Source of the DNA: Leuctra nigra
Lineage: Eukaryota > Arthropoda > Insecta > Plecoptera > Leuctridae
DNA: 64,000 nucleotides
NCBI GenBank assembly: GCA_934045905.1
Contig: OW203767.1
Location: forward strand, 24,932,785 to 24,996,784
Reading direction: 5' to 3'
Under the pieces are notes generated by a model. The model made no database searches. It saw only the letters and a program-made list of their open reading frames with translations, and was not told where the DNA came from. Below, one piece after another: positions 24,201 through 35,815 of this stretch (positions are counted from its first letter, which is position 1; every line of letters starts with the position of its first letter). The translations under genes were made by a program, and so were the position numbers.

Positions 24201-27200
24201 GTTTATTATCGACAATAAATAGTATTGAAATATTGAGGATGGTTTTGTGTTGGACAATTTACTGTTGATTAGGGAGCGGCTATTCTACGGCACATGTTGT
24301 ACATTTTCCGTTTGTTTATTGTTATGTGTAGATAGGTAATTAATTTCACTGTCTATCAATCTATCATTGCCACTTGAGAAATACCATCCAATGAATTTCC
24401 AAATACTTATTTAAACCAGGAATAGAAAGCTATTTATTTTAGAAAAATTTAGATACATTAAAAAAATATTTAAATAATTATTGAAGAAATATATAGGTAG
24501 TTTGGCGCAGAGGTGACGCTCTGAACTTGTATTCCGGAGGCCCGGGTTCGATTCCCGCGGATGTGTTCGTGGTATACCCTCAAGTCGACTGGCAAATCGG
24601 GGAAGTACCCTAATAGGCCACGAACGCCATCTTACCACCTTCCATCCTTATACCTACTCTTCACCATCATCTCCCAATCATCATCATAATCATTCATCCG
24701 TCGTCATTAGCCTCGCTGCAGAACATATCAAAAACAGGAAATCATGATATCAACTTGATATGTTTACATAAAAAAGCTCAAAATTAGGAAAGGATAGTTC
24801 GATTACTCGTGTGTATTTCCTATCCATTCAGTCACACGAACATTAGATAAGTATGTAATATTCTTAAAATAATAAACTTGAACTTGGACAAGACAGACAA
24901 TTATTATGAACACGTCATAACTGTACGTATGTTTATTCAAACTATTGTCTATTGACAATAATAAGGACCTTCTTCACAGCCGACAATAACTTTTAGTGAC
25001 ATCCATTGTTTCACCACTCGAGCCGGACTAATTGCATTTCGAACGAATCTTCTGAAACACAAAGTGCCGTTCTGTGAGTAGATGATCGTGATTCTGGCAA
25101 TGATAGTTGTAAACACGGCAATGAAAGTGGTCGTGGAGTGACAGGACATAATCGCAACAGGTGTGCGGACACGGAGGTGTTTTCTCACCTGATGACGCGA
25201 GGTGGTTGAACTTAGACTCATTGTTTATACCACTTGACAAATAATTAGTTAATTTTAAATTGTTATATAAGTGGTGATGAACATTTTACGAACTTGTAAT
25301 GTTTACATAAATTTGCCTAAATCTTTATGGTTGGAGTAAAAGAGTAACTACCCAAATGTCTATACACAATTTGAGTAGAAAATAAAGATGATATAAGAGT
25401 GTGGTGTCTCGATTTTAATACACATCTGGTAAAATTTTCGTTCTAATCGGTTCAACCATTAATGCTGTGCAATATTTAGATTTTTTCAGGGAGAGTATCT
25501 TATTTTGATTAATGTCAATCAAAGATACGATTTCCATGGCCTTATAGTTTGTTACTTACATACTTTAATCTATACATGAAAATAGGGAATCAACTTGAAA
25601 AATTAGTAAACGAGAGGTTACAAATGGCGACCAACTTAGGGGTACCTATAGACGCGAACGCATACGATGATAAATTCAATATAGGTAATGAATTCACAAT
25701 TAACTATGCGTTCACACAACGCTACGACGCAAACGGAAGACCAAATCCAAGTTTTCGCGTCTTGCATGCGTCCGCGTCAGTTGTGAATGGTCCTCACATG
25801 TAAACGCCAACATGAACCTGACCGTGTATCTGTCACATAGGTGCTGGAGCTGATGAAGGAAGTGGCCGAAGACGACGAGGACTCCAGTGACATCTCCGGT
25901 TACCACTCTGACTCTGACTCGGCCATCATGATGTCGGGGAACTCGCCCTATGTCAGCAAACGCGCCCGATACAACTTCCTCACCAGATCAGGTAAATATA
26001 TTGATGGAGGAAATATCGATATATTGAAATATTGAAATATCGATATATTGAAATATTGAAATATCGATATATCGATATATTGAAATATTGAAATATCGAT
26101 ATATCGATATATCGATAATTAGTGAATATTTCATATTTGCAGTGCAGCGTTTACCAGATTTATGGACAATTTCTCAGATTATTCATATTTTCTTATGATC
26201 TGGGCGGTTATAGTACGGCCAGCGAGCGTGGAGAAACTCCTTTCATAAGATGAGCAGTATTGTTCGACCCTTGTTCGACAGTTCAGCTCTGACAAGATAC
26301 AACTCTTTTTATGACCTGCCACCCCTTCCACCTACACTGTTGCCATTTTAAACAACTTTCCTGGAATTTTAAAAGCCAACTGCATTGAAAGATATTTGGC
26401 ACCACAACAAAACAACCCTTTCCCGATTACCTGCAGTGGTTGAGAGATATTTACAACCGGGCAAGCGTCAAAACACTCCGGATTACAAGCTAAGCCCATT
26501 GTTGAATTTTGCACAGCGTTTGGTGAACTTTCTCTACGCTCGCTGGGTGTACTGTACCTTATATTTTGGAACGGCTGTGTATATCAATTTACATTTTATT
26601 TTGACATTCCTAGCTGTTTTAGGAGCAATTTAAGGCATTTATGCGAAATATCAATATTTCCATAAATTTATTTCGATATATCGATATAAATATTTCGATA
26701 TTTCGATATTTCAATATTTATTTCGAAATATTTAAATATCGATATCTCGAAATATTTAAATATCGAAATATCGATATATATCGATGTATAAATGATATCG
26801 ACAGTCGATATCAAAACCCAGGTTCGCTCCATCCCTAGGTAAATAGCCGACAGACGCCTTTCAAAATGATCAAATGACGAGGAAGTGCGCCGGTGGCGCT
26901 CCTGATCTTGAATAAAAAGTTGAAGTGAGAGGAGTTGTGATGTTCGGCCTGGTTAGGTGGATTCGATTTACGTTTTCAAATATGATTTATTCACTAATTA
27001 ATCATGTATACAGGTTGTCAAATGTAACAAGCGCAGCACTCCTTATTACACTGCGAACTACACACATTAAAAATTAAAGAAAGTTGAAATTTGAATGGGA
27101 AATATTAAGTGCCGGCTTTTCAGTTTTCTGTTAAATCAGTTGTTAAGTACTTAGTTGTAAAGGCGTGTGTGTCATTGGTTGTTGCAATGGCAATCTACAA

Positions 27201-30200
27201 CCTATCAACTGTTTTAATTTTAGAGGACATTGCAGTCTATAAAAAAACATGATTTCAAGCGTGATTTATTCCTCAATATTTTACTAATTTCGGTAAGAAT
27301 TCAAATTATAATTTCTCTATATTTTTTTGCTATATAGCTCAAATTTCCTCATATATTATGAAAATAATGAATACAGTAACCAAATATTAAAATTAGATAT
27401 TTCATAAAATAAAATAAGAATGAAATCTTATAAAAGTTAGCTTGTTCATAGGAACGAGATTTGCTCTGAATGAATTCATATTTTCTGAAGAATCGCAGAG
27501 AGCTGTTTGATTACTTTCTTATCCCAAATCTAGAAACTTGATTCCTCCCAGAACAATGCAAGAATCCTCCCATAACCCGAATTGCGGTCATTATAATTAT
27601 ATCCCATCATATCAATTATTTTTCACATAGTTACAACAATTTGCTACGATCTCTTCAATATAGGGCTAATAACATATAATATTGAGTATCATACGTGCCA
27701 ATTTATATTACACCTGCAGTCAAATTCTCACGTCCTTCATATACATTAAAATCCCACTCACAATCCCACCTCTCAATAATAAATCACGAACCAACAATTT
27801 ATTTTTTTATAATTTTATAATAATTCAAAACTTGTTGTTTTCATAAACATCTTCAACAGTAACTAAGTGGCCACTCACTTTACAGTTAACGCAATTGCAC
27901 AATTCTTTCACCGATATATAAGATAATAATAACCCGAAACTGTTACATCTACTTTGTTGATGATGATTTCATTGGAATTTACGCGTTGCTAGCAGGTGTC
28001 AATGATGTAATGAATAAAATTAACAGGTTCAATTCCGAAGTGTACGAAAAATATCCATTCATTATTTTCTATCCGAAAAGAATAAGTCCTTAATGAGTTG
28101 CCTCCAGACTGTTCTCACGTTTTGCGTGAATCGTGACTTGACAAATGAGTTATCAAAGGCGGGAACGAGAAAAACACCTCCAGAAATAGGTGTTTTTGGT
28201 CCAGATTAATTAACCAAACTTTAATGTTCTTCTGACGAGTTCTTAGAAAAAGTTATTTTGTGAGTTCAAAAGGTTAACTGATTGCTTAATTTTTTTGGAG
28301 TGAAATTAAACTGTTTTTCGAAATAACGATAATTAAAATTGAGACGTTTCTTTTTTAGATTTACGTTCAATTTTTGCGTGTTCCAAATTAATTGCTCGGC
28401 AACTTGCAGGTGCAATAATTTCGGAATACAAAAACGCAATAAAAGCGAATGTTAATTGCAGTAAAAGTAATTTGGTACGAACATGCACCGTCATTTGAGC
28501 TCCAGTTAAAACGCGGTTTAACGAAAGTGAGTTCAAAGTACATCTGGAATGCTCAGGCATCTCGTTTTTCCCACAGTATTTTGTAGTCTTTGCAGATAAA
28601 AGTAGAATTTTATTACTTTTTGATGATGTCAGATAAAACCGGTTGCATTCTGGTCTGAATGTGTTCATTGACTGTAAGCGCTGGTATTCAAAAGGTGCTG
28701 CAAGCGCAAGCGATTTTGCTGCTTTTTGTAGACACTTTTTGCGATACGATTGGAGACGAAATGGGTAGACCAAATTATTTGAAATTTTAATCGTGATTAG
28801 ATAAAAGACAAGCTTAGGGTTATCCCTTGGTACATTTTTAATTTTTTGTTTCGTTAATTAGTAATAATTAGTGGATTTTTGGTGAAAAATTTGCTATTTT
28901 CTCGTCTCCCTGGGCGCCGTATAAAATTAAATTTCAAAAATGTGCTAAGTGATAACCCTAAGTTTGTCTTTCATCTAATCATGATTAAAATTTGAGATCA
29001 ATTGGTTAACGGGTTTGGTCTCCAATCGTATCGCAAATTTCATCGTTTTGCGCGGTTTTGTTGAATAACCGGCGCCTAATTAACGATGCAATAAGCAAAA
29101 ATTAAAAAGGGCTACTAATATACAATCAGACTGATCATGTGAACATTCTGTAAAAGTTACACTCACGTATGAAACAATTTTTCTCTCTCAATTTTCTAAA
29201 ACGGCCGAGCGCTAGTATCACCTTAACACACAATCATATTCAAAGAAATGTCACACTATTTCTACAAACTCATAATTACCGTGTAATAGTCCTCAACGTT
29301 TTGATTTTTGAAATTCGTACTCAGGATAACAAAGTTAGAGGAGTTGTTTCTTTCATTTTATTTTCTACCTAAAAAAAATATGTAGAAGGTTTCTGAAATT
29401 AGACCGGCGTTTTAAATGGACAAGGGCTTATATTTCTAATCCGATTAGTTGTGGGTATTGTCGTACAGGTTATACCTTTGCATTGTCTTAAAACATTGTT
29501 CGATTCTAACGCCTACTACGGCAGTAAGACGAGAAAATACGCTCCTCATTACGCGGGTCCAAAATAGGCCACCTTCCCCTATCTATATCCCAGTTCCGAA
29601 AAAAAATATGAATACATATTTTTGACTGTTTTGGAAATAAATCGTAAAATATCTTATGAATTATCAGGCTGTAGGGGAGACGGGAATCAAATCTTCACAT
29701 CCTCGCCGTTAGCGAGAATTTTTATGGCAAAGACTTCGTAAATGGGACGTAAATTGACTGTGACAAAAACTCTAATAACTTACTTATTTATACAAATAGA
29801 ACTCTGATTTCGAAGTGGAGTGTACATACTGTGTTCTGACACTATTAAATCAGTAAAATGAAGGATGTGTTAATATTAAATATGCCCTATTTCGAATTTA
29901 AAAAATTAACATTTTTTAATCTAGAGAGTTTTCACGACCCCAAGTTCATTTCAGAATTATCGTGAATGACATTTTAAAACATAATCTAGTTGGATCAACC
30001 ATTTATTTCACTTCAAAAATGTAAAAAATTGAATTTGCTAAAAATAATTTTTTCTCCCATATACGAAGTCTTTGCCAGAAAAATTCTCGCATCCCGGTCT
30101 CCCCTATATAAACTATCATTCTGGTTGATCGCTAATCACGTTCTTGTCAACAGTTCGGTCCACTAGCAAGTGCAGTGGGCGCCCGCCTCTGATCCTGAGC

Positions 30201-33200
30201 TCGGGCCTGGGCTCCACGTCGTCGGACAGTCCCCCCGGCTCGATGCTGGGCCCGGGCCGCAAGACCACGGGCCCCAGTCCCGACAACGGGTCCACCACGT
30301 CCAGCAACAACAGCAGCACGCTGCGGTCCAGTCCCAGACAAGTGAAGCTCAAGAATCAGATGAACAAGATCAACTCGGCGGCGGTGCCGTGCTGTCAGAG
30401 TTGTCAACCCCGTGCCTCGTTGCAGGTACAGCTCTTAGGAATTTAAAACATAAGAATGACATTATTTTTATAATCGCATTATAATCATCAATAAAACAAC
30501 ACCATAACACTTTTGTAACTTACCGCATTGGACCAACGCATTTTCCCATTGTTTTCTATTTTGCAATCGCGAAATGGAGGCGTTTGCGATTTATGAATGA
30601 TCTACATACATTTTTTAGCTTAAATATAGTAGGTTAAAGTACATCTATCAAAAGTCCTTGTTGAATAGAAATGCTTCAAATTTTCCTCAAATATGCCTCA
30701 AGCAATACCATTTGCAAATACGAAAAGAAAAACATGCGTCACGGGATTAATTTAAGAGATATCTTAAAAGGAAATCTTGAAATTTCCCATAAGATAACAT
30801 AGTGAAGCTTCAAAATTACACTTATATCTTCTGTAGAAATCGTAATATAAACTACAAAGTAAAAATATTGATTTCATTTTAAATGCTATTTTTTAAAAAT
30901 ATTTTAGACGTTTAAAAATGTGGGGGTACGCGATTAAATAAAGATATATTCAAGAATAATACCCTAATTTAGCCAGTTTCTACTAGAAACTGCTTAAAAT
31001 CAAATCAAGTACTTAATTCGTACTGCATGAAATTATTTAAAATAATTGTAAATTCTTTATAAAATATCGTATTTCTACAAAGTAATATTATGATATTCAT
31101 CAACAATGCAAAATATAGTTGTAAAATATTTATTTCATTGATTTGTAATTTAATTTGTGATTCACTGACTTGAATTACGTGGACTATCGATGGTACTACT
31201 TTAAGTTTCATTGCATTTCATTTTTTTGGAAAATATTCAATCGTTCCTCAACAAAATATTATTTATTTTGTAGTTTTGGAAGAATCCAAAAATCTCGATC
31301 GATAATTAATTTCTGATCATGTAACAACTTTCTGTAATGTTCTTATTTTTAGGCAACCACAAAGTCTGCGCCCATGGTGTAAATATCCTATAGTAATTGT
31401 CTAATTTCGATTTTTATAGCCCAATTTGCTCATAAAATATTTTTTTTTAAGCAATTATAATTTACAACATAAAAATAATTGTTTCATGTTAGCTAATCAT
31501 TTTGAAATGTTATGCACTTTTTAACAAATGTTTTGAATTTGTGAAATTTTATTGCCCAATTTGCTTCATAAAGTTTATTTTTAAACAATTCCAGTTCACA
31601 ACATAATATAAAGGTGTGAAGTTTGTTTTGAAACGTGTGTCTGTGGCAGGTGACGCCGCCGAGCGAGGGGAGCGAAGCAGTGTCTCTTCGCTCCGAGATG
31701 GAAGCGCTCCGAGCCGAGCTCAACCGATCCAAGACTCGGGTCCAGGTTCTGCAGGAATCCGAGCGGCAGCTCAAAGACAGGTACAATCTGACACAGACAA
31801 AAAAAACGTTCTACATTAAAACTGGGCTAAACGTTATTAAATTAAGCTGTCAAATCATTTGATTAATATTTCGTGTTTGATTCCTTATTATTATTTTTTT
31901 TTAGATTTTTGTCATGTTGGTACTTTGTTGCAAAATACGAAAATATTTAGCAGTTTTTATGAGAAAACAATACTTATGAAACGATTGTTTTGTTATTTAT
32001 GCTAATTTTCCTTTATCTACAGATTCTTTTTAGGTTCACACGCCATAACGTTTGCTACTCCCTATGTTACTTCGACGTGACAAATGACATCATACAGTAC
32101 ACAGTGTGATCAGTAAAATATTGAAAAATCATGGCAACTCTAATTTCTAATCTCTAAAACTCTAATCCTGGACAATCTTATATATTTTATTAATATAGAT
32201 ATAGGTGTAGAATATTATTTGAGCATACTCAATAATCCAAAACAGCCAGGATATATTTTTGAGTTTTTGCTTTTTGAGGGTCATTCAATAGAGAAGGGGC
32301 AAGAGGGAGAAAAGCAATGCTTTGAGAAGTGACATAGATCTTTCATCGACAACAGTTCAGACTGGACTGATTGTATGAAGCTTACACTCAGTGTTGGGTA
32401 AGTTCCTTTTGAAAAGGAACTAGTTCCAGTTCCAAGTTCCTCGCCGAAAAAAGGAACTAGTTCCAGTTCCAGTTCCTTCAATAATGAAAGGAACTATTCC
32501 GTTCCTAGTTCCTTTATAAAAGGAACTTAGTTCCTTTTAGTTCCCTTTTAAAGAAAGGTGTCATTTTAATTGGAACATTAAAAATTACAATCTGCAAATT
32601 AAAATTGAAAAATAAAAATTGAATCACTGTATCACAGCAGATTCGAAAAGATTATAAGAGAGATAAGAAGATTCGGTATGAGTTATTTTTAGATGCCAAA
32701 TTTTTCGGAGTACAGCGAAGTTAGTACAGCCAAGTTTAAAAAAAAGGAACTTTGCAACAATCGTTACAGTTCCTCAAAAAAAGGAACTAAACCGTTCCAT
32801 AGTTCCTCCCTAGAAAAAAGAAACGAAGACGTTCCATAGTTCCTAAGAAAAGGAACTAGTTCCTAGGAACAGAACTATTTCGTTCCGTTCCTACCCAACA
32901 CTGCTTACACTCGCTCTTACCCCCTGAAATTCAAATATGTAGAAACTGACGTTAGAAACGTTCTTGCTCGTATTGTTTAACGTAAACGTTGTTCCCAGAC
33001 TGTCGCTGTGTCCTCCGCCTCCAGCGCCGCCCGGCATAGACAACGCGATCTGTCGCGACGTGCTCGTCCGTCGCTACGCCGACCTCTACAGCCGCGCGCG
33101 CGTCGACACTCTCGACGCGCTCGACTCGCTGCCACAGCTGCGGGACTCGCACGAACTTAAGTCTAAAATATTGTTTTCGGTTATCGTGGTGAGTTGTTGT

Positions 33201-35815
33201 GCGTTTCTTCCGAGGACCTCTCTTTACTTTTCCGATGAGCGGCCGAGATTCTTCACGGATACTTTTACTATCACAGTTATATGAAGAACAAACCTTGATG
33301 CTTTCATGCGGTGTTACTTTTACATATCGTTTGTTAATTTCTTAACTTTGGTTCGGTAAATGGTGTTCTTTTTTGACATAATTAATAATTTTAATACAAT
33401 TTAATGTAATTTTATCTTTAAATTAAATGAATTTACCAATAAATGGCTATAATTATAGGACTTTAAAAGTAATAATAGTTACTAAAAATTACGGGGTAGA
33501 TCTGCTTTTTTTAAAGCACAAAAGATATCTGTTAGTGTTTATTAATTTATTAGTAAGACAGAAATAGATTTCTGAAAACTCAAACTGTTGGTGATTTTTT
33601 TAAGACTGTAGCCTACCATAAAATTTCTGAATTCGTCATTTGGCATGACGTGGTTGTTAACAATAATATCACTAAAATGCTAACACAATGAGCATGTATT
33701 TTAAAAAGCATAATGCATCAAGGATTTTGTTACTTTTGTTAGGCTTTCTTTAGATTCCTCTTCAGGCTATCCTTTTTGACTTTTAATGCAATGACAGATG
33801 ATTAATTGTAGTTTTAAGTTACAACACGAGAAAAGATGAAACTTTATTTATCCACTTTTCGTGTTGAACCATGATTACAATTACGACTTACTACTAAAGA
33901 CTGATTGATAATTTAATAATTCAGTTATAATAAGTTAATTTAGATTTAAGAATTAACAATAAAATTAAAAGCGTGATATTAAATATGATAATTTGCATTC
34001 TAATACGATTAACTGTTGCTTATTACAGTGTTAAAATGTTAACCACCCAACTGCTTGTCTCCGCATAACTCTACAAAGACGCTAACAAACTGTGACAACT
34101 GCAACTTACCTGACCTAAACTCCGTTTCATGGGGTGTAGAGTCCTCGATGGCATGGGCAGGTATAGGACTACCCATGTTAAACAGGACTCTAGACTGCAT
34201 GAAACGGAGTATAGGGGTTGACATCTAATCGTTTTAGTGTACACTTAATTTAATTCAATTCATATGATTATTTGATGTTATTATTTAAGCAATATTTATT
34301 TGTTTAGTTTTTATAAAAAATCTATATTTTTAAAAGTTAGGAATTTGGATTTTTTTTCTTCAACTTTTTGTTGTTGTTGATACAGTAGGTATATATTCTT
34401 TCATTTTGCTTTTTTGTTTCATTATTTTTTGGGTTTTTCTGATTTTATTTGCTTAATTTTTTAAATTTTCTTTTGTCATTTTAATCTGTAAATTTTCTTG
34501 AGAAATTTCACTTTATTTCTTTATTTTGTATACCTATATATTTCTCTATATTTGAATGTTGTTTCAATTTTGTTAAATTTCCTATTATTTGATTCAGTAT
34601 TCTTTTTTTTTTAATTGTCTTTTTCAAGGTGTACATTGATATTATTGGTTGCCGACCCCTCGGACCGACCCACCTGCTGACTGCTAACACTTCCACCCCT
34701 TTATTCCTATGTCTATATTTTCTTCTTTCCCTGTCGCTGTGTCCCGCCGCTCTGCCCCGCACCCTCCACCGCCCTCTTAACCCCTTGTCTTGTGCCCAGC
34801 TGGCGTTCCGATCGGCGCAGTCTCTGCTGGCGCTGAAGCGTGACCACGTGCGCCGCATCCTGCACATCCCCACTCCGCCGCCCAGCGGGGTCCACGCCGA
34901 CCACGACACGGCACAGCTGGAGACCAGCGTGCAGGCGTACCTGCGCAGCTCCGTGCAACACTTCGACCTCACCAAGATCAGCGAGGTACAGTTTCAACTG
35001 TTTCATTTTCAAAAGCATATTTTTTTATTTCTTTAATTAATATCTGCATAAACAAGAGAAGGAGAAAAGATTTACAAAAATGTGCTCTAGAAAATGGACT
35101 TCCGGCCTTTTACCTCTGAGATTCTGAATTAATTTGAAGGGTACAGGGAAAGAACGCCATAAGTCACATTCGGTTGAAACTGAGATTAACGAAGTTTTAT
35201 GTTGAAACTTGTATCTATCTTCCATACAAATCGATACTTCAATTGCGTTTTTTAAGACTTTGTGGCATTATTTTCTAAAAACCGAGGGTATATTCTGAAA
35301 GCTCATAAAAATCACTGAAAGATTACAACTTAAATTCATTTTTTCAAAAAATGGACTTACAGCATTTGTTTCTTGTACCCTTCATTTATGTTAACAAAGT
35401 CAGGCCCAGCTTTTCAATGCCAATGTCATTGGTTGTTGCCATGACAATATAGTCCTAATCAACTGTTTAAAATGTAGTAGTGCATCGAAAAACTGGCCCA
35501 TAATACATTTGATTTATTTTGTCTCGGCAGGAGGTGTGCACGCAGATCTGGGCCACGCTCTACGACTACCCGTGCCTGAAGTCGTGCCCCGGCCTGGTCG
35601 AGTACGTGAAGGAGGCCGTGCGCCTGGCGTGGGCGCTCGCCAACCAGGCGCCCGCGTATCACCTCGAGTACGAGCAGCGCACCGTGCGCAAGGACGTGCA
35701 CGTCAGGTTCCACACGTCCAACCTCGAGACGGAGCACATACGCACGTATCTCTGGCCGGCGCTGTTGGAGGGGCAGGGGGGGCCGTGCGTGCACAAGGCC
35801 GTCGTCGTTACGTGA
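9264..35815 (+). CDS. Mitochondria-eating protein (Mieap/SPATA18)-like, seven exons
   Basis: Exons 9264-10487, 25841-25991, 30154-30425, 31650-31780, 32999-33188, 34800-34985 and 35531-35815 have GT-AG borders and consistent phases, giving 812 residues. I chose ATG 9264; ATG 9282 is possible. Exon 1 (1-408) holds a Gly/Pro/Ser-rich head and a well-formed helical block (FAVKRIILLYENFQYREAAN, LPIDLFVESMPHSL) that I cannot name. Exons 2-3 are Ser/Gly-rich and probably disordered. Exon 4 is a short coiled coil. Residues about 605-812 resemble the Mieap C-terminal domain: LDALDSLPQL, SVIVLAFRSAQSLL, EVCTQIWATLYDYPC, VRLAWALANQAP and a final YLWPALLEGQGGPCVHK. In mammals Mieap acts in mitochondrial quality control; that role is inference here. 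Introns carry several transposons. Exons in the 15-kb first intron cannot be excluded, although phases join without them. Confidence 0.75.
12430..12500. repeat. tRNA-derived (SINE-like) remnant with opposed B boxes
   Basis: A plus-strand B-box-like GGGTTCGAATCCCCG near 12475 is preceded by a reversed B box (ATTGAACCCGGATCCCC) near 12436. Two tRNA T-arm sequences in opposite orientation suggest two abutting SINE fragments. No complete cloverleaf is present. Confidence 0.35.
15871..15898. repeat. Poly-G tract
   Basis: A near-pure run of G interrupted by a single A. It may adopt a quadruplex and its length is likely to be unreliable in the assembly. Confidence 0.8.
16521..16705. mobile_element. 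Foldback/MITE-like inverted repeat
   Basis: Arms of about 80 bp start AGACCACATTTTAAATTATC at 16521 and end in the reverse complement at 16705, around a loop near 16605-16625. Arms match almost perfectly. There is no coding potential and no obvious target duplication. Confidence 0.75.
17230..17411 (+). repeat. A-rich tail, possible non-LTR retroelement 3' end
   Basis: A segment with a small GC-richer island (CCTGCAGATAAGCCTGC) ends in a simple A/AAAT tract at about 17382-17413. The shape resembles the 3' UTR and tail of a truncated LINE, but no coding part remains, so the call is weak. Confidence 0.3.
19504..19522. repeat. Poly-C tract
   Basis: A run of 19 C residues in Mieap-like intron 1. 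Length is likely unstable or mis-assembled. Confidence 0.8.
20461..22286 (+). mobile_element. Unclassified repeat family, copy 1: four ~270-bp modules plus long hairpin
   Basis: Copy 1 of a family shared with 43475-44824. It starts TCTAGTGGAGCGGTCGCTCC, which itself folds into a hairpin, and ends CACTCCGTG-complement then ATGGGG. The body has about four tandem units of about 270 bp, with GCCATTTT landmarks at 20894, 21163, 21430 and 21702. Units contain CCGGAAGTGACGTCA or CCGGAAATGACGTCA (20906, 21029, 21297, 21568). The 3' part is a long inverted repeat with 155-bp arms (21888-22042 and 22132-22286). No protein is encoded. The edges were set by comparing the two copies. No target duplication was seen, and the class is unknown. 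Confidence 0.8.
22287..24491 (+). other. Mieap-like intron 1, central part
   Basis: AT-rich intron with no recognisable gene. A cluster of short direct and inverted CTTAAAGTATACTTAT-type repeats lies at about 23445-23520. Otherwise I see nothing structured. Confidence 0.4.
24492..24727 (+). mobile_element. tRNA-derived SINE, copy 1
   Basis: The head has an A-box-like TTTGGCGCAGAGGT and a B box GGGTTCGATTCC, followed by a body (AATAGGCCACGA...CGCCAT, ...ATCATCATAATCATTC, CATTAGCCTCGCTGCAG) shared with the copy at 57492-57781. The A-tail is absent or degraded, so the 3' edge is approximate. Confidence 0.75.
24728..25548 (+). other. Mieap-like intron 1, right part
   Basis: Noncoding by inspection. 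Minus-strand frames at 24949-25240 have no domain. Nothing else is evident. Confidence 0.35.
25582..25803 (+). pseudogene. Coding-like fragment of unknown origin
   Basis: A 70-codon stretch, open to a stop at 25801, has more coding-like composition than the surrounding intron, with balanced residues (RLQMATNLGVPIDANAYDD, RYDANGRPNPSFRV) and few of the Phe/Ile/Lys/Leu runs that AT-rich noise gives. It ends 38 bases before the acceptor of Mieap-like exon 2 but is in no frame needed there. I recognise no family. It may be a captured gene or transposon piece, a cassette exon, or chance. Confidence 0.25.
25999..26836. mobile_element. hAT-type element inserted at the exon 2 splice donor
   Basis: Flanked by perfect 8-bp duplications GGTAAATA at 25991-25998 and 26837-26844. 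The right end in reverse reads TAGGGATGGAG and the left TATTGATGGAG, so short inverted termini agree with two mismatches. Subterminal regions are dense ATATCGATAT/GAAATATT repeats (26005-26115 and 26641-26812). An interior plus-strand frame near 26385-26500 (WHHNKTTLSRLPAVVERYL) resembles a decayed hAT dimerisation region. The element no longer encodes a transposase. Confidence 0.8.
26837..28737 (+). other. Mieap-like intron 2, left part
   Basis: AT-rich intron starting with the second copy of the GGTAAATA duplication. I found no gene or clear repeat. Confidence 0.4.
28738..29039. mobile_element. Foldback/MITE-like long inverted repeat
   Basis: The left arm (TTTGCGATACGATTGGAGAC ... GCTTAGGGTTATC) and right arm (GATAACCCTAAGTTTGTCTT ... 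the complement of the start) pair over about 90 bp with some mismatches, leaving a loop of about 120 bp. There is no coding potential. Confidence 0.65.
29674..30104. mobile_element. TA-flanked MITE (mariner-like ends) just before Mieap-like exon 3
   Basis: Termini GGGGAGACGGGA at 29674 and CCCGGTCTCCCC to 30104 are inverted, and the match continues inward with interruptions (TTAGCGAGAATTTTTATGGC against GCCAGAAAAATTCTCGC). TA dinucleotides flank both ends, as for Tc1/mariner insertions. The right end lies 49 bases upstream of the exon 3 acceptor, so it contributes to or displaces the branch-point region. Confidence 0.7.
30426..31649 (+). other. Mieap-like intron 3
   Basis: AT-rich, with no exon or repeat recognised. 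The donor is CAG/GTACAG and the acceptor GGCAG/GTGACG. Confidence 0.4.
32399..32903. mobile_element. hAT-type MITE with GGAACTAGTTCC-type palindromes
   Basis: Ends CAGTGTTGGGTAAGTTCC and GTTCCTACCCAACACTG are inverted and are flanked by perfect 8-bp duplications CTTACACT at 32391-32398 and 32904-32911, typical of hAT insertions. The subterminal parts are arrays of AAGGAACTAGTTCC-like palindromes. At 505 bp with no reading frame it is non-autonomous. It lies in Mieap-like intron 4. Confidence 0.9.
33189..34799 (+). other. Mieap-like intron 5
   Basis: AT-rich, with a small inverted repeat at 34119-34210 and a T/C-rich polypyrimidine stretch leading into the acceptor at 34799. A lower-AT stretch at 34630-34799 precedes the exon; I read it as intronic because phase and homology start at 34800. 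Confidence 0.45.
34119..34210. repeat. Small inverted repeat
   Basis: ACTCCGTTTCATGGGG...AGAGTCC pairs with GGACTCT...CATGAAACGGAGT, arms about 27 bp with a few mismatches. It is probably a small foldback element. Confidence 0.6.

Noticed and set aside
24029..24268. 79-codon plus-strand frame in Mieap-like intron 1
   Set aside because: No domain, no convincing splice sites, and composition typical of chance.
28333..28773. 146-codon minus-strand frame in Mieap-like intron 2
   Set aside because: Composition is like the surrounding intron, with no domain or splice context, and it overlaps the arm of an inverted repeat.
34629..34799. Extension of Mieap-like exon 6 upstream to about 34629
   Set aside because: The frame is open, but homology and phase start at 34800 after a good polypyrimidine tract and CAG; the upstream part reads as intron.
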